Positions 13,304-21,682 of a stretch of 22,644 nucleotides of DNA are shown here, in pieces. Under the pieces are notes generated by a model. It had not been told where the DNA came from. It saw only the letters and a program-made list of their open reading frames with translations, and did no database searches. Source of the stretch: CAYJLB01 sp964370845 (lineage in GTDB: Bacteria > Bacillota > Clostridia > Oscillospirales > Ruminococcaceae); NCBI GenBank assembly GCA_964370845.1, contig CAYJLB010000032.1, positions 1 through 22,644 of the forward strand. Direction: 5' to 3'. Within the stretch, counting starts at the first letter, position 1; every line of letters begins with the position of its first letter. The position numbers were made by a program, and so were the translations under genes.

Positions 13304-15622
13304 AAATATCTCCTTTTCAATTATTATGTTTTCTTTAATTTGACTACTTGATTTATAGGGTTTAAACAGTTTTAGTCTAAGTGCATTTGTTACAACGCAA
13401 AGAGAACTTAAACTCATTGCTCCCGCTGCAATCATTGGATTTAACTTAAATCCAAAAAGCACGAAAAATAATCCCGCTGCTATTGGAATTCCCAAAGTAT
13501 TATAGAAAAATGCCCAGAATAAATTACCTTTAATGTTTCGAATAACAGCTTTTGAAAGTGTAATTGCTGTCACAGCATCTAACAAATCACTTTTCATTAA
13601 AACCATATCTGCGCTATCAATTGCAATATCCATTCCAGCGCCAATTGCAATTCCAACATCTGCCCGTGCTAAAGCTGGAGCATCATTTATTCCGTCCCCA
13701 ACCATGGCAACTTTTTTCCCTTGCTCTTGAAGTTTTCTCACAACAGCTTCTTTATCTTGTGGCAGTACATCAGAAATTACATCTGTTGTATCTATTTGTT
13801 TTGCAATAGCTGTGGCTGTCCGTTGATTATCGCCAGTTAGCATTATCACATCTAACTTCATTTCTCTAAGCAAAGAAATAGCTTCTTTGCTTGTAGGTTT
13901 TACCGTATCGGCAACTGCAACAACACCCATTACTTTTTTATCCTCACAAAAGAATAAAGGTGTTTTCCCCTCATCGGCTAAGGAAATAGACTTCTTTTCT
14001 ACCCAGTCACTTTTCAAATTATATTCTTCTAAAAGCTTTAAATTTCCAGCTAAAATGTTTTTACCCTGAATATTACCAACAATACCTTTTCCTGGTAAAG
14101 CTTTGTAATCCAACACTTCGGAAGGTGCAAAATTCATATTTTTCACATATTCATTAATTGCAGAGGCTAAAGGATGTTCAGAAAATCGTTCAATTGAATA
14201 TGCTTTTTCAAGCAAATACTCTTTTGAAAATCCGTCAGTAGTAAAAATATCTGTTACTTTTGGTTTTCCCTCGGTGATAGTTCCCGTTTTATCTAAAACT
14301 ACAGTATCTATATGATGAGCAATTTCAAGGGCTTCCCCCGATTTGATTAGTATTCCATTTGAAGCACCTACGCCAGTTCCCACCATAATAGCAACAGGAG
14401 TCGCAAGCCCTAATGCACAAGGGCAAGAAATTACAAGCACCGCAATTGCAATGGAAATTGAAAAGGAAAAATCTTGTCCAGCAATAAAAAACCAATAAAT
14501 AAATGACGCTAACGAAATCCCCATTACAACGGGAACAAAAATACCACTCACTTTATCAGCAAGTTTCGATATAGGAGCTTTGCTATTTCCCGCTTCTTCA
14601 ACAAGCTTTATAATTTGAGAAATTGTGCTATTTTCACCGACTTTTGTAGCTTTAATTTGCAAAATTCCAGTTCCATTTGTGCTTGCTGATAAAATTTTAT
14701 CTCCAACTTGTTTTTCAACTGGAATACTCTCACCAGTCAATGCAGATTCGTCCATTGCTGAATAACCTTTTATAACAACACCGTCAACAGGTGCTTTGCT
14801 TCCTGGCTTTATGACAAGAATATCATTAATTGCAATTTCCTCTACAGGAACTTCTTCTTCAATGTCCCCAACTAACCTAATTGCAGTTTTAGGAGCTAAA
14901 TCCATAAGTTTTTTTATGGCTTCGGTAGTTTTTCCTTTTGAACGAGATTCAAAAAATTTCCCAAGAGTAATTAAAGTAAGTATAGTAGCAGCAGATTCAA
15001 AATAAATATCGTGCATATACAAATGAACCATATGTGGTAAATCATGATTTTGACCATAAGTAATCATATAAATTGCCATTATACCATATAAAAAAGAAGC
15101 TCCCGAACCTACCGCAATAAGTGAATCCATATTAGGTTTTCTCGTTACAAGTTTTTTAAGACCTACTATAAAATAATTTCGATTTACAAATAAAATAGGT
15201 AAACATAACAAAAACTGAGTAAAAGCGTTTATAATTGCATTTTTATCCCCTACAAACAAATCGAAAATAGGAAGTCCCACCATAGGTCCCATTGAAATAT
15301 ACATAAGCGGAATTAAAAATCCAAAGGAAACAAACAAACGAAATTTCATAACTTTGCTTTCATCTTGAATTTTATCATTAACAGTATCGTTTTTTGTAGC
15401 AGATTTTACTTTTTCCGAAGTAGGATAACCAGCTTTTGTAGTAGCTTCACAAATCTCTTTACTGCTTATAACTTCATCGTCAAACTCAACTAACATACTA
15501 TTGGATAAAAGTTGAACATTAACCTTATTAACACCGGATAATTTAGATACAGCGGAGTCAACATGAGAAGAACAGGCAGAACAAGTCATTCCCGTAATAT
15601 TAAATTGTTGTTTTTGTTGCAT
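13097..15622 (-). CDS. copA: Cu(+)-exporting P1B-type ATPase with C-terminal HMA domain
   Basis: An 841-residue copper efflux ATPase. In order: N-terminal HMA domain with GMTCSAC (Cys14, Cys17); membrane helices; actuator TGES (296-299); metal-site helix SCPCALG (Cys400, Cys402); phosphorylation motif DKTGT (444-448); SEHPLA (481-486); MLTGDN; hinge GDGINDAP (642-649); last helices with FYNTLGIP and MSLSSLCVVTNAL, the residues that mark Cu(I) specificity. Unusually, after the normal CopA end (RLKLFKP, about 755) come an 18-residue linker and a second, C-terminal HMA domain with MCGHC. The ATG at 15622 is chosen, with AAAGGA 7 nt upstream; an in-frame TTG six bases earlier is too close to that site. 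It is the first gene of the operon with csoR. Confidence 0.95.
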   Translation of the reverse strand: MQQKQQFNITGMTCSACSSHVDSAVSKLSGVNKVNVQLLSNSMLVEFDDEVISSKEICEATTKAGYPTSEKVKSATKNDTVNDKIQDESKVMKFRLFVSFGFLIPLMYISMGPMVGLPIFDLFVGDKNAIINAFTQFLLCLPILFVNRNYFIVGLKKLVTRKPNMDSLIAVGSGASFLYGIMAIYMITYGQNHDLPHMVHLYMHDIYFESAATILTLITLGKFFESRSKGKTTEAIKKLMDLAPKTAIRLVGDIEEEVPVEEIAINDILVIKPGSKAPVDGVVIKGYSAMDESALTGESIPVEKQVGDKILSASTNGTGILQIKATKVGENSTISQIIKLVEEAGNSKAPISKLADKVSGIFVPVVMGISLASFIYWFFIAGQDFSFSISIAIAVLVISCPCALGLATPVAIMVGTGVGASNGILIKSGEALEIAHHIDTVVLDKTGTITEGKPKVTDIFTTDGFSKEYLLEKAYSIERFSEHPLASAINEYVKNMNFAPSEVLDYKALPGKGIVGNIQGKNILAGNLKLLEEYNLKSDWVEKKSISLADEGKTPLFFCEDKKVMGVVAVADTVKPTSKEAISLLREMKLDVIMLTGDNQRTATAIAKQIDTTDVISDVLPQDKEAVVRKLQEQGKKVAMVGDGINDAPALARADVGIAIGAGMDIAIDSADMVLMKSDLLDAVTAITLSKAVIRNIKGNLFWAFFYNTLGIPIAAGLFFVLFGFKLNPMIAAGAMSLSSLCVVTNALRLKLFKPYKSSSQIKENIIIEKEIFMKKNIVIEGMMCGHCTGRVNDVLNAMEGVTAVVSLENKSAEVTLTKEIADDVFIEVITNAGYKVISIS

Positions 15623-15648
15623 AGTCAAATCCTTTCTACCAAATTTTT

Positions 15649-15700
15649 ACACCCCACTAGGGTGTGGTATTATTATAGCAAGAAAAAAAATATATGTCAA
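15649..15700 (-). promoter_or_regulatory. copA promoter with CsoR operator
   Basis: Minus strand: TTGACA (15700-15695), a 17-bp spacer and perfect TATAAT (15677-15672). Seven bases downstream lies ACACCCTAGTGGGGTGT (15665-15649), a GC-rich palindrome of the CsoR type (ACCC-TAGT-GGGGT core) over the start site and early transcript. A full-consensus promoter that is tightly repressible fits copper control. Confidence 0.88.
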
Positions 15701-15762
15701 GATAGGCTTTATTTATTTTAACATTTTCAATTATCATATTTAAATAAATAAAACAAGTCCGC

Positions 15763-15791
15763 TTGATTAGTTCATTAATTAAGTGTATAAT
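15763..15791 (+). promoter_or_regulatory. sirtuin gene promoter
   Basis: TTGATT (15763-15768), a 17-bp spacer and perfect TATAAT (15786-15791), 33 nt before the ATG. It is divergent from the copA promoter about 60 bp away. Confidence 0.7.
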
Positions 15792-15824
15792 AAAAGAAAA
15801 TGAAAGTGAATTAAGGTGTAATCA

Positions 15825-16691
15825 ATGTTTTTAAAAAAGAAAATTCCAAGTTCTAGCGAAAGTTACTTGGAACAAATAGATAAGTTTAAAAAAGTAATCA
15901 ATGACTTTGATACTATAATTATTGGTGCTGGTTCGGGACTTTCCACCTCTGCTGGTTTAACTTATAGCGGTGAGCGATTTGAAAAATATTTCCCAGATTT
16001 TATAGAAAAATACAGGCTTTCTGATATGTATTCAGCAGGATTTTTCCCCTATAAAACTTTGGAAGAACACTTTGCTTATTGGAGTAGACACATTTATTAT
16101 AACCGATACAAAACTGATGTAAATTCCACCTATGATGATTTAAAAAAGCTTGTGCAAGAGAAAAATTATTTTGTTATAACAACAAATGTTGACCATTTAT
16201 TTCAAAAGAGTGGTTTCGACAAAAAAAGGCTGTTTTACACTCAAGGAGATTATGGTTTATGGCAATGTTCAAAACCTTGTCACAAAAAAACTTATGACAA
16301 TGAAGATAATGTTTTAGCGATGATAAATGAACAAAAGGATATGAAAATTCCTAAGGAATTAATTCCACTTTGTCCGATTTGTAAAGAGCCAATGACTACA
16401 AATTTGCGAAAAGACCACACATTTGTACAAGATTTTGGTTGGGATAATGCTATGAAAAACTACGAAAAGTTTATAGTTACAAACCGTAAAGAAAAAGTTC
16501 TTTTCCTCGACCTTGGAATAGGTTTAAACACTCCCTCCATAATAAAATATCCATTTTGGCAGATGACATATGATAACGAAAATGCTTTTTATGTTAGTGT
16601 GAATTTAGATTATTCTCAATGCCCAAAAGAGATTGCAAAACGTTCCTTGTGCATAAATGAAGATATTGGAAAAACTATTGGTTTAATATAA
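15825..16691 (+). CDS. SIR2-family NAD-dependent protein, class M (SirTM)-like
   Basis: A 288-residue sirtuin-fold protein. NAD-binding motif IIGAGSGLSTSAGL (32-45) and TTNVDHLF (119-126, the TQNID-like motif with Asn121 and Asp123) are clear. Four zinc-binding cysteines are present: C148-x3-C152 and C183-x2-C186. At the position of the catalytic His in the usual HG motif there is Gln140 (FYTQGDYG). SYSGERF-like YSGERFEKYFPDFIEKY and DMYSAGF, then FAYWSRHI, are typical of macrodomain-associated SirTM enzymes, which act as ADP-ribosyltransferases on lipoylated GcvH-like carriers. Here no macrodomain, GcvH-L or lipoate ligase gene is adjacent. It has its own promoter, an AAGGTG ribosome-binding site, and a terminator directly after it. 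Deacylase activity is less likely because the His is missing. Confidence 0.85.
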   Translation: MFLKKKIPSSSESYLEQIDKFKKVINDFDTIIIGAGSGLSTSAGLTYSGERFEKYFPDFIEKYRLSDMYSAGFFPYKTLEEHFAYWSRHIYYNRYKTDVNSTYDDLKKLVQEKNYFVITTNVDHLFQKSGFDKKRLFYTQGDYGLWQCSKPCHKKTYDNEDNVLAMINEQKDMKIPKELIPLCPICKEPMTTNLRKDHTFVQDFGWDNAMKNYEKFIVTNRKEKVLFLDLGIGLNTPSIIKYPFWQMTYDNENAFYVSVNLDYSQCPKEIAKRSLCINEDIGKTIGLI

Positions 16692-16694
16692 AAG

Positions 16695-16740
16695 AAGGTG
16701 TGACGAAACTTATTTTAGTTTCGTCACACCTTTATTTTTA
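16695..16740. terminator. bidirectional terminator between sirtuin and aldo/keto reductase
   Basis: A perfect 15-bp stem: AAGGTGTGACGAAAC (16695-16709), an 8-nt loop, then GTTTCGTCACACCTT (16718-16732). T-rich tails follow on both strands. The genes on both sides converge here. Confidence 0.92.
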
Positions 16741-17646
16741 AGGTAAAATATGTCCCGCAGCAAGGTAAATTCTGTACCATTCTTCACGAGTAAGAGTGAT
16801 GTCTTTTCCGTCAGCAACCTCTTTAAAATGAACTTTGTTAATACTTCCGCTAATGACTTGCATCTTAGCTGGATGTCTTAAAATCCACGCCGAGGCAATT
16901 GTAGCAAGAGAAACATTATATTTATCTCCAATTTCCTTTAAACAAGCATTTAACTCAGGGAACTGGTCATTTCCAATAAAAGTTCCACCGAAAAATCCGT
17001 GTTGAAGTGGACTCCACGCTTGAATTGTAATCTCATTTAATCTTGAATAATCCAAAACATAGCCATCACGAGCAATTCCCGCATCAGTAACCATATTACT
17101 TTGAGTTCCGCTTGTAACCATGCCAGCGTGCATTATGCTAAATTGAAGTTGATTAGCGTAAATTGGAACATTTATATACTTTTTCAAAAATTCGATTTGC
17201 ATAGGATTTTGATTAGAAACACCAAAGTTTAAAACTTTCCCATCTTTTGAAAGCTTATCAAAAGCCTTTGCAATTTCTTCAGGTTCATATAATGCGTCAG
17301 GACGATGTAATAACATTGCATCAAGTCTATCTGTTTTCAATCTTTTTAATGAATTTTCAACAGAGTTTACAATATGCTCATAAGAAAAATCAAAGGAAAT
17401 TCCAGGTTTAATTCCTACTTTAGATTGCAAAGTAATCTTCTCTCTAACCCCTTTGTTTTGAGTTAAATATTCCCCGAATATTTCTTCACATTTCCCCGCT
17501 CCATAAACGTCAGCGTGGTCAAAAAAAGTAATTTCTTGCTCCAAAGCACTATCAATATAATCGTTAGCCTCTGTTTGCGATAGTTGGTTCAATCTCATAC
17601 AACCAACAATAATTTTGTCATTGAAAAAGCTAGGTTTCTTGTTCAT
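16738..17646 (-). CDS. aldo/keto reductase (YdhF-like)
   Basis: A 302-residue NADPH-dependent oxidoreductase of the aldo/keto reductase TIM-barrel family, close in layout to E. coli YdhF. The catalytic tetrad is visible: Asp43 and Tyr48 in FDHADVYG, Lys76 in LQSKVGI and His114 in LLHRPD. GKVLNFGVSN, AWSPLQHG and the C-terminal QVISGSINKVHF (cofactor phosphate region) complete the pattern. The ATG at 17646 is chosen, with AAAGGACGG 7 nt upstream; upstream in-frame codons overlap the pilin gene. It starts only 25 nt after the stop of the pilin-like gene on the same strand, so they are probably co-transcribed. Physiological substrate unknown. Confidence 0.9.
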   Translation of the reverse strand: MNKKPSFFNDKIIVGCMRLNQLSQTEANDYIDSALEQEITFFDHADVYGAGKCEEIFGEYLTQNKGVREKITLQSKVGIKPGISFDFSYEHIVNSVENSLKRLKTDRLDAMLLHRPDALYEPEEIAKAFDKLSKDGKVLNFGVSNQNPMQIEFLKKYINVPIYANQLQFSIMHAGMVTSGTQSNMVTDAGIARDGYVLDYSRLNEITIQAWSPLQHGFFGGTFIGNDQFPELNACLKEIGDKYNVSLATIASAWILRHPAKMQVISGSINKVHFKEVADGKDITLTREEWYRIYLAAGHILP

Positions 17647-17671
17647 AGTTATTCCGTCCTTTATAATATTT

Positions 17672-18220
17672 TTATGTTGTGAGTGGATAATTAAGACCAA
17701 TTTCACTTACCCATATAGAACTATCACCATCAATATAAATTTCTCCAGTACGAAGGTTCAAGTAAAACCATAAGGTTTGCTTTTGAGCCGCACTCGACTG
17801 CTGTTCTGGGATAGAAGTTGGGTCTAAATTTCCAGCGCTATCTGCCCAACCCAATATTCTTCCAACCTCATTTTGTAATACAGCATCTCGTTTACCAGTA
17901 TCGTATCCATTAGGTATTCCGTTTGCATCTACAGTAGCAACACCCATATGTGCATTCATTCCACCACTTGGTCCAGTAGATTTCCCCCATTTAAAAGCAA
18001 ACCACTCATTTGTCGCAGTGTGAGTACCTATATTCCTATCAATTGTAAGAACTTGAACAGCATCAATGTAAGAAGCTGCAATCTGCAAGTCACTTGTCTT
18101 TCGCGCATCTTCAACAAATCTTAGATATTGTGGTGCTAAAATTGCAGCTAAAATTGCAATAATTGCAATGACAATAATTAGTTCCACCATTGTAAAACCT
18201 TTATTTTTTATTTTTTTCAC
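17672..18220 (-). CDS. type IV pilin-like protein (prepilin)
   Basis: A 182-residue class III-signal prepilin. Leader VKKIKNKG is followed by FTMVELIIVIAIIAILAA, with cleavage expected between Gly8 and Phe9 by a prepilin peptidase and the conserved Glu at mature position 5. The hydrophobic helix continues to about residue 30, then a polar globular domain (FAFKWGKSTGPSGG, NGIPNGYDTGKRDAVLQNE) follows, as in type IV pilins and type II pseudopilins. The GTG at 18220 is the start, because AAAAGGAG lies 10 nt before it; an in-frame ATG at 18247 lies upstream of that site. No prepilin peptidase, PilB-type ATPase or PilC gene is in the window, so the assembly machinery must be elsewhere or absent. 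The gene downstream is an aldo/keto reductase. Confidence 0.85.
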   Translation of the reverse strand: MKKIKNKGFTMVELIIVIAIIAILAAILAPQYLRFVEDARKTSDLQIAASYIDAVQVLTIDRNIGTHTATNEWFAFKWGKSTGPSGGMNAHMGVATVDANGIPNGYDTGKRDAVLQNEVGRILGWADSAGNLDPTSIPEQQSSAAQKQTLWFYLNLRTGEIYIDGDSSIWVSEIGLNYPLTT

Positions 18221-18255
18221 AAACTTAATTCTCCTTTTAAAATACATTTAATATT

Positions 18256-18284
18256 ATCTTAACATTTTTAACATTTATTGTCAA
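18256..18284 (-). promoter_or_regulatory. promoter of the pilin gene
   Basis: Minus strand: perfect TTGACA (18284-18279), a 17-bp spacer and TAAGAT (18261-18256), about 35 nt before the GTG start. Confidence 0.65.
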
Positions 18285-18405
18285 TAACTTTTATGTTGTA
18301 CAACCTATTTTCACAATAAAAGAGTATCATTTATACTTGCTAAAAAAATAAATTAAATCTTTACTAATTTATCCTCTTAGAAACTAAATATACTTCTCTT
18401 TCCTA

Positions 18406-18434
18406 TTGCAATTTAACATTTATTAAGGTATAAT
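18406..18434 (+). promoter_or_regulatory. promoter of the second MATE gene
   Basis: TTGCAA (18406-18411), a 17-bp spacer and perfect TATAAT (18429-18434), giving a leader of about 50 nt. It is divergent from the pilin promoter. Confidence 0.7.
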
Positions 18435-18488
18435 TGACTTAGTTTCAAAGATGAAAATTCAACTAGATTATGAGGTAATTAAAATTTT

Positions 18489-19823
18489 ATGGCTAATATT
18501 AACAAACTAACAAGCGGAAACCCGCTAAAACTAATTTTAAAATTCGCACTTCCTATTTTGGCGGGAAATTTGTTTCAACAAGTTTATGCAATAACTGACT
18601 CAGTAATTGTTGGGCAATATGTTGGTAAAGATGCTTTTGCCGCTGTTGGTTCAACCGGTTCACTTACCTTTTTAATTTTCTCAATTTGCATTGGTATTTC
18701 TATTGGCATAGGGATTATTGTTTCCCAATTTTTTGGCGCTGGAAACGAAAAAATGGTAAAAAAAAGCATTGCAAACGGATTTACTTTGGCATTAGCTATT
18801 TCCGCAGTTATGACTGTTGTAACAATTTTATTGTCACGACCACTTTTGGTTTTGCTTAACACTCCTGATGCTATTATTGCTGATGCAACAACATATATGC
18901 AGATTTCCGCCGCTGGTATTGTTGTTATTACAATGTATAACACTGTTGCTGAAATGCTTCGTGCTTTGGGTGACTCTCGTACGCCCCTAATTTTCTTGAT
19001 TGTTTCTGCTTCGATAAATATCGGACTTGACTTCTTATTTATTTTAGGGTTCAATATGGGCGTTGCAGGTGCCGCTCTTGCCACAGTTACAGCACAATTT
19101 GTCGCAGCAGTTGGTGTTACAATTTATGCATTAAAATCAAATCCATATTTTAAAGTTACAAAAGAAAATGCAATTTGGGAAAGAGCTTTGATTTATAAAT
19201 GCATTAAGACAGGGCTTCCAATTGCAGCACAATACAGCTTAATATCCTTTTCAGTAATCGCCTTACAAGTTATTGTAAACGGGTTTGGAGAGGACGCAGT
19301 GGCTGCTTACACAGCTGTTAATAAGGTTGAAAACATTATTTCCCAACCATATGCCGCACTTATGACAACTTTAGCAGTTTATTGCGGACAAAATATTGGA
19401 GCAAGGGCAAAAGACAGAATTTTCATCGGCTTCAAATACGGAAATTATATCTTAATTACCTATACAATTTTAATTATACCTGTAATATTTATTTTCGGTG
19501 ACCAAATCATGCGAATTTTCGTCGATGACCAAACAGTAATTGACATCGGAGCAAATGCCTTAAAAATAACAAGTAGCTTTTTCCTTCCACTTGGAATAAT
19601 TTACTTAACAAGGGGCATTTTAAATGGAGTAGGCGACAATATTTACGCTTTCTTAAACGGTCTTGCGGAATTAGTTGGACGTGTATTATTTGGAATTTTG
19701 CTCACATACATATTCGATTTAGGCTTAGTGGGTGCATTCTTCACAAGCGGTCTAACTTGGTTTATCACAGCATTAACTGGACTTTATAGATATAAAAAAG
19801 GTAAATGGAGAATAAATAATTAA
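18489..19823 (+). CDS. MATE family efflux transporter
   Basis: A 444-residue membrane protein with about twelve predicted helices, a Na+- or H+-coupled exporter. The start NPLKLILKFALPILAGNLFQ and TDSVIVGQYVGKDAFAAVG are the standard MATE helix 1-2 motif. EMLRALGDSRTPLIF and NIGLDFLFILGFNMGVAGAA (helices 5-6), and in the second half IGARAKDRIFIGFKYG and RGILNGVGDN, are also family hallmarks. It is only distantly similar to the MATE protein at 1624-2979, so this is not a local duplication. A GAGGTAA element lies about 13 nt before the ATG. It is followed 45 nt later by cls, with no terminator between, so the two probably share a transcript. Substrate unknown. Confidence 0.92.
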   Translation: MANINKLTSGNPLKLILKFALPILAGNLFQQVYAITDSVIVGQYVGKDAFAAVGSTGSLTFLIFSICIGISIGIGIIVSQFFGAGNEKMVKKSIANGFTLALAISAVMTVVTILLSRPLLVLLNTPDAIIADATTYMQISAAGIVVITMYNTVAEMLRALGDSRTPLIFLIVSASINIGLDFLFILGFNMGVAGAALATVTAQFVAAVGVTIYALKSNPYFKVTKENAIWERALIYKCIKTGLPIAAQYSLISFSVIALQVIVNGFGEDAVAAYTAVNKVENIISQPYAALMTTLAVYCGQNIGARAKDRIFIGFKYGNYILITYTILIIPVIFIFGDQIMRIFVDDQTVIDIGANALKITSSFFLPLGIIYLTRGILNGVGDNIYAFLNGLAELVGRVLFGILLTYIFDLGLVGAFFTSGLTWFITALTGLYRYKKGKWRINN

Positions 19824-19868
19824 GATTTCGATTACAAAAATTAAATAACTAAAAAGGTAGGATGCTTT

Positions 19869-21410
19869 ATGAGAAAATTGTTTAAACTTCTTTCGGGGCG
19901 ACTGGCGATTACTTGTTATCTAATTCTATTTCAACTTGCACTAGTATTTTGGGGATTTTTTACGTTTTTTACTGATTTAATCAGTTTTGCAGCTCTCACA
20001 GCTGTCATGATTTTAATATCATTAATTTTGGTGGTTATAATTATAAACGATAGTTCAAATCCGTCTTATAAAATAGCTTGGATTGTTCCAATTTTGGTTA
20101 TGCCACTCTTTGGAGCGCCATTGTATTTTATTTTTGGGAAGAAGAAATTATCAAACCGAATTGTAAATAAACTGGTTGCTTCCTTTACAAAAATGGCAGA
20201 AATTATACCTTTAAACGACAAGATTTTTAAGGAAGTTGAAAACCTTGATAAAAATGTATCTAAGCAATTTTCCTATATTTATCAAACCGCAAACGTTCCA
20301 CTTTACAAGGGAACAAAAACTGCTTTTTTAAAGACTGGTGAAGTTTTTCACGAAGCTTTATTGGAAGAATTACGAAAGGCCAAAAACTTTATTTTCCTTG
20401 AATATTTTATTATTGAGGAAGGTGTAATGTGGGACTCAGTCCTAGAAATACTTAAGGAGAAGGCTGCCGAAGGTGTTGATGTTCGAATTATTTATGATGA
20501 TTTAGGGACAATTAGCTTACTTCCTAAAGACTACCCAAAAAAACTTGCTAGATTTGGGATAAAAGCTCATATTTTTAACCCTTTCCATGCGTCATTGGAC
20601 AGCTTTTTGAACTATCGTGACCATAGAAAAATCACAGTTATTGACGGTCATGTAGGCTTTGCAGGAGGAATTAATCTAGCCGACGAATACATTAATGTTG
20701 TCACACGATTTGGACTTTGGAAGGATTCTTCTGTATTGCTCAAAGGCGAGGCAGTTTCCGCAATTACAGTAATGTTTTTACAACTTTGGTACTATCTTGA
20801 AAACACCACTGAGGAAGAAATGGACTACACTTCTTTCCTTTGCAAAAAGAGGTATGAGGACGATGGCTACGTTCAACCCTTTGGTGACAGCCCTATAAGC
20901 GGGCATTTAACTGGTGAACTTTCCTATATGAACATAATTAACAATGCTACCAAGTACGTTTACATCACAACGCCTTACCTAGTGTTAGACAATGAAATGA
21001 TTACCGCTTTGGGTTTAGCTGCAAAAAGTGGTATTGATGTGCGAATTATGACACCAAGAATTCCTGATAAAGTATATGTTCACGTTGTTACACGTTCAAA
21101 TTATCCAGCACTACTTAAAGCTGGAGTTAAAATTTACGAGTACAAACCTGGTTTTATTCATTCAAAAACTGTCGTTGCGGACGATACTTTAGGAATTGTA
21201 GGTACAACAAACTTTGACTTTAGAAGTTTTTATTTGCATTTTGAAAATGGTGTTTTCATGTACAAGTCAAAATGTGTAGGAGAACTTAAGAAAGAATATC
21301 TTGACATGCTTTTAGTGAGTGAAGATATGACTTATAAAAAGTACAAAGCCTTGCCACTAAACAAGAGAATTCTCGGTAAAATTTTGCGACTATTCTCACC
21401 AATAATGTAA
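19869..21410 (+). CDS. cls: cardiolipin synthase
   Basis: A 513-residue membrane enzyme of the phospholipase D superfamily that joins two phosphatidylglycerol molecules into cardiolipin and glycerol. It has two N-terminal transmembrane helices (about residues 12-33 and 36-58), then the short hydrophobic segment IAWIVPILVMPLFGAPLYFI typical of bacterial Cls. Both catalytic HKD motifs are intact: HRKITVIDG (first half, followed by FAGGIN) and HSKTVVADD (second half, followed by GTTNFDFRS). Length matches Bacillus-type ClsA/YwnE enzymes. The start has an AGGTAGGA ribosome-binding site. It follows the MATE gene in the same direction and ends before a long hairpin terminator. Confidence 0.94.
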   Translation: MRKLFKLLSGRLAITCYLILFQLALVFWGFFTFFTDLISFAALTAVMILISLILVVIIINDSSNPSYKIAWIVPILVMPLFGAPLYFIFGKKKLSNRIVNKLVASFTKMAEIIPLNDKIFKEVENLDKNVSKQFSYIYQTANVPLYKGTKTAFLKTGEVFHEALLEELRKAKNFIFLEYFIIEEGVMWDSVLEILKEKAAEGVDVRIIYDDLGTISLLPKDYPKKLARFGIKAHIFNPFHASLDSFLNYRDHRKITVIDGHVGFAGGINLADEYINVVTRFGLWKDSSVLLKGEAVSAITVMFLQLWYYLENTTEEEMDYTSFLCKKRYEDDGYVQPFGDSPISGHLTGELSYMNIINNATKYVYITTPYLVLDNEMITALGLAAKSGIDVRIMTPRIPDKVYVHVVTRSNYPALLKAGVKIYEYKPGFIHSKTVVADDTLGIVGTTNFDFRSFYLHFENGVFMYKSKCVGELKKEYLDMLLVSEDMTYKKYKALPLNKRILGKILRLFSPIM

Positions 21411-21424
21411 ATTATGTGCGTTTG

Positions 21425-21469
21425 CCCGCGTTGTTTTGTATTAAAATAGGAGAAATTCTGCCCGCGAGG
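21425..21469 (+). repeat. divergent copy of the dispersed intergenic repeat after cls
   Basis: A 45-nt stretch from CCCGCG to CGCGAGG, the same length and end motifs as the cores at 7018 and 12500, again directly after a gene. The middle is only weakly similar (AT-AAAAT-GGA). The A-T pair closing the end stem in the other copies is G-C here. Two further GCCCGC motifs occur, at 21460 and 21532, and a 7-bp palindrome TCAAGCG/CGCTTGA lies at 21510-21526. No gene is seen in 21411-21682. Confidence 0.5.
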
Positions 21470-21558
21470 TCGGATTGTGTTTATGAGATAATTTTTTCTC
21501 GCTGTTTTTTCAAGCGTGACGCTTGACTCTTGCCCGCACTCATATTTGTATAATAGGG

Positions 21559-21622
21559 AATAGTCTTGACTATTACTACAAAATAGAATTTCTATTTTGT
21601 GTAACATTCAAGACTATTTTTT
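21559..21622 (+). terminator. long two-stem hairpin terminator after cls
   Basis: Outer stem AATAGTCTTGA (21559-21569) pairs with TCAAGACTATT (21608-21618), inner stem ACAAAATAG (21578-21586) with CTATTTTGT (21592-21600), followed by six T (21617-21622). It should end the MATE-cls transcript. A TATAAT at 21549 just upstream has only a poor -35 match (TTGACT, 20-bp spacer). Confidence 0.8.
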
Positions 21623-21624
21623 AT

Positions 21625-21662
21625 GCAAAAAAACAACCCTCACAGAAAAACTGTGAGGGTTG
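21625..21662 (-). terminator. rho-independent terminator of tuf
   Basis: Minus strand: CAACCCTCACAG (21662-21651 side) pairs perfectly with CTGTGAGGGTTG (21645-21634 side) around a 5-nt loop, followed by a T-run (21633-21627). It lies 21 nt after the tuf stop codon. Confidence 0.93.
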
Positions 21663-21682
21663 AATAAATAACAAGTATTTAA

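Noticed and set aside
18584..19084. 166-codon minus-strand open frame
   Set aside because: It lies wholly inside the MATE gene on the opposite strand and reads as an antisense shadow with no recognisable domain.
21523..21554. Promoter for a small RNA (TTGACT and TATAAT) before the cls terminator
   Set aside because: The spacer is 20 bp and the -35 box is imperfect; the hairpin is better explained as the cls terminator.
21332..21607. 91-codon minus-strand open frame after cls
   Set aside because: It covers the end of cls, the repeat copy and one arm of the terminator hairpin; no ribosome-binding site or family resemblance.
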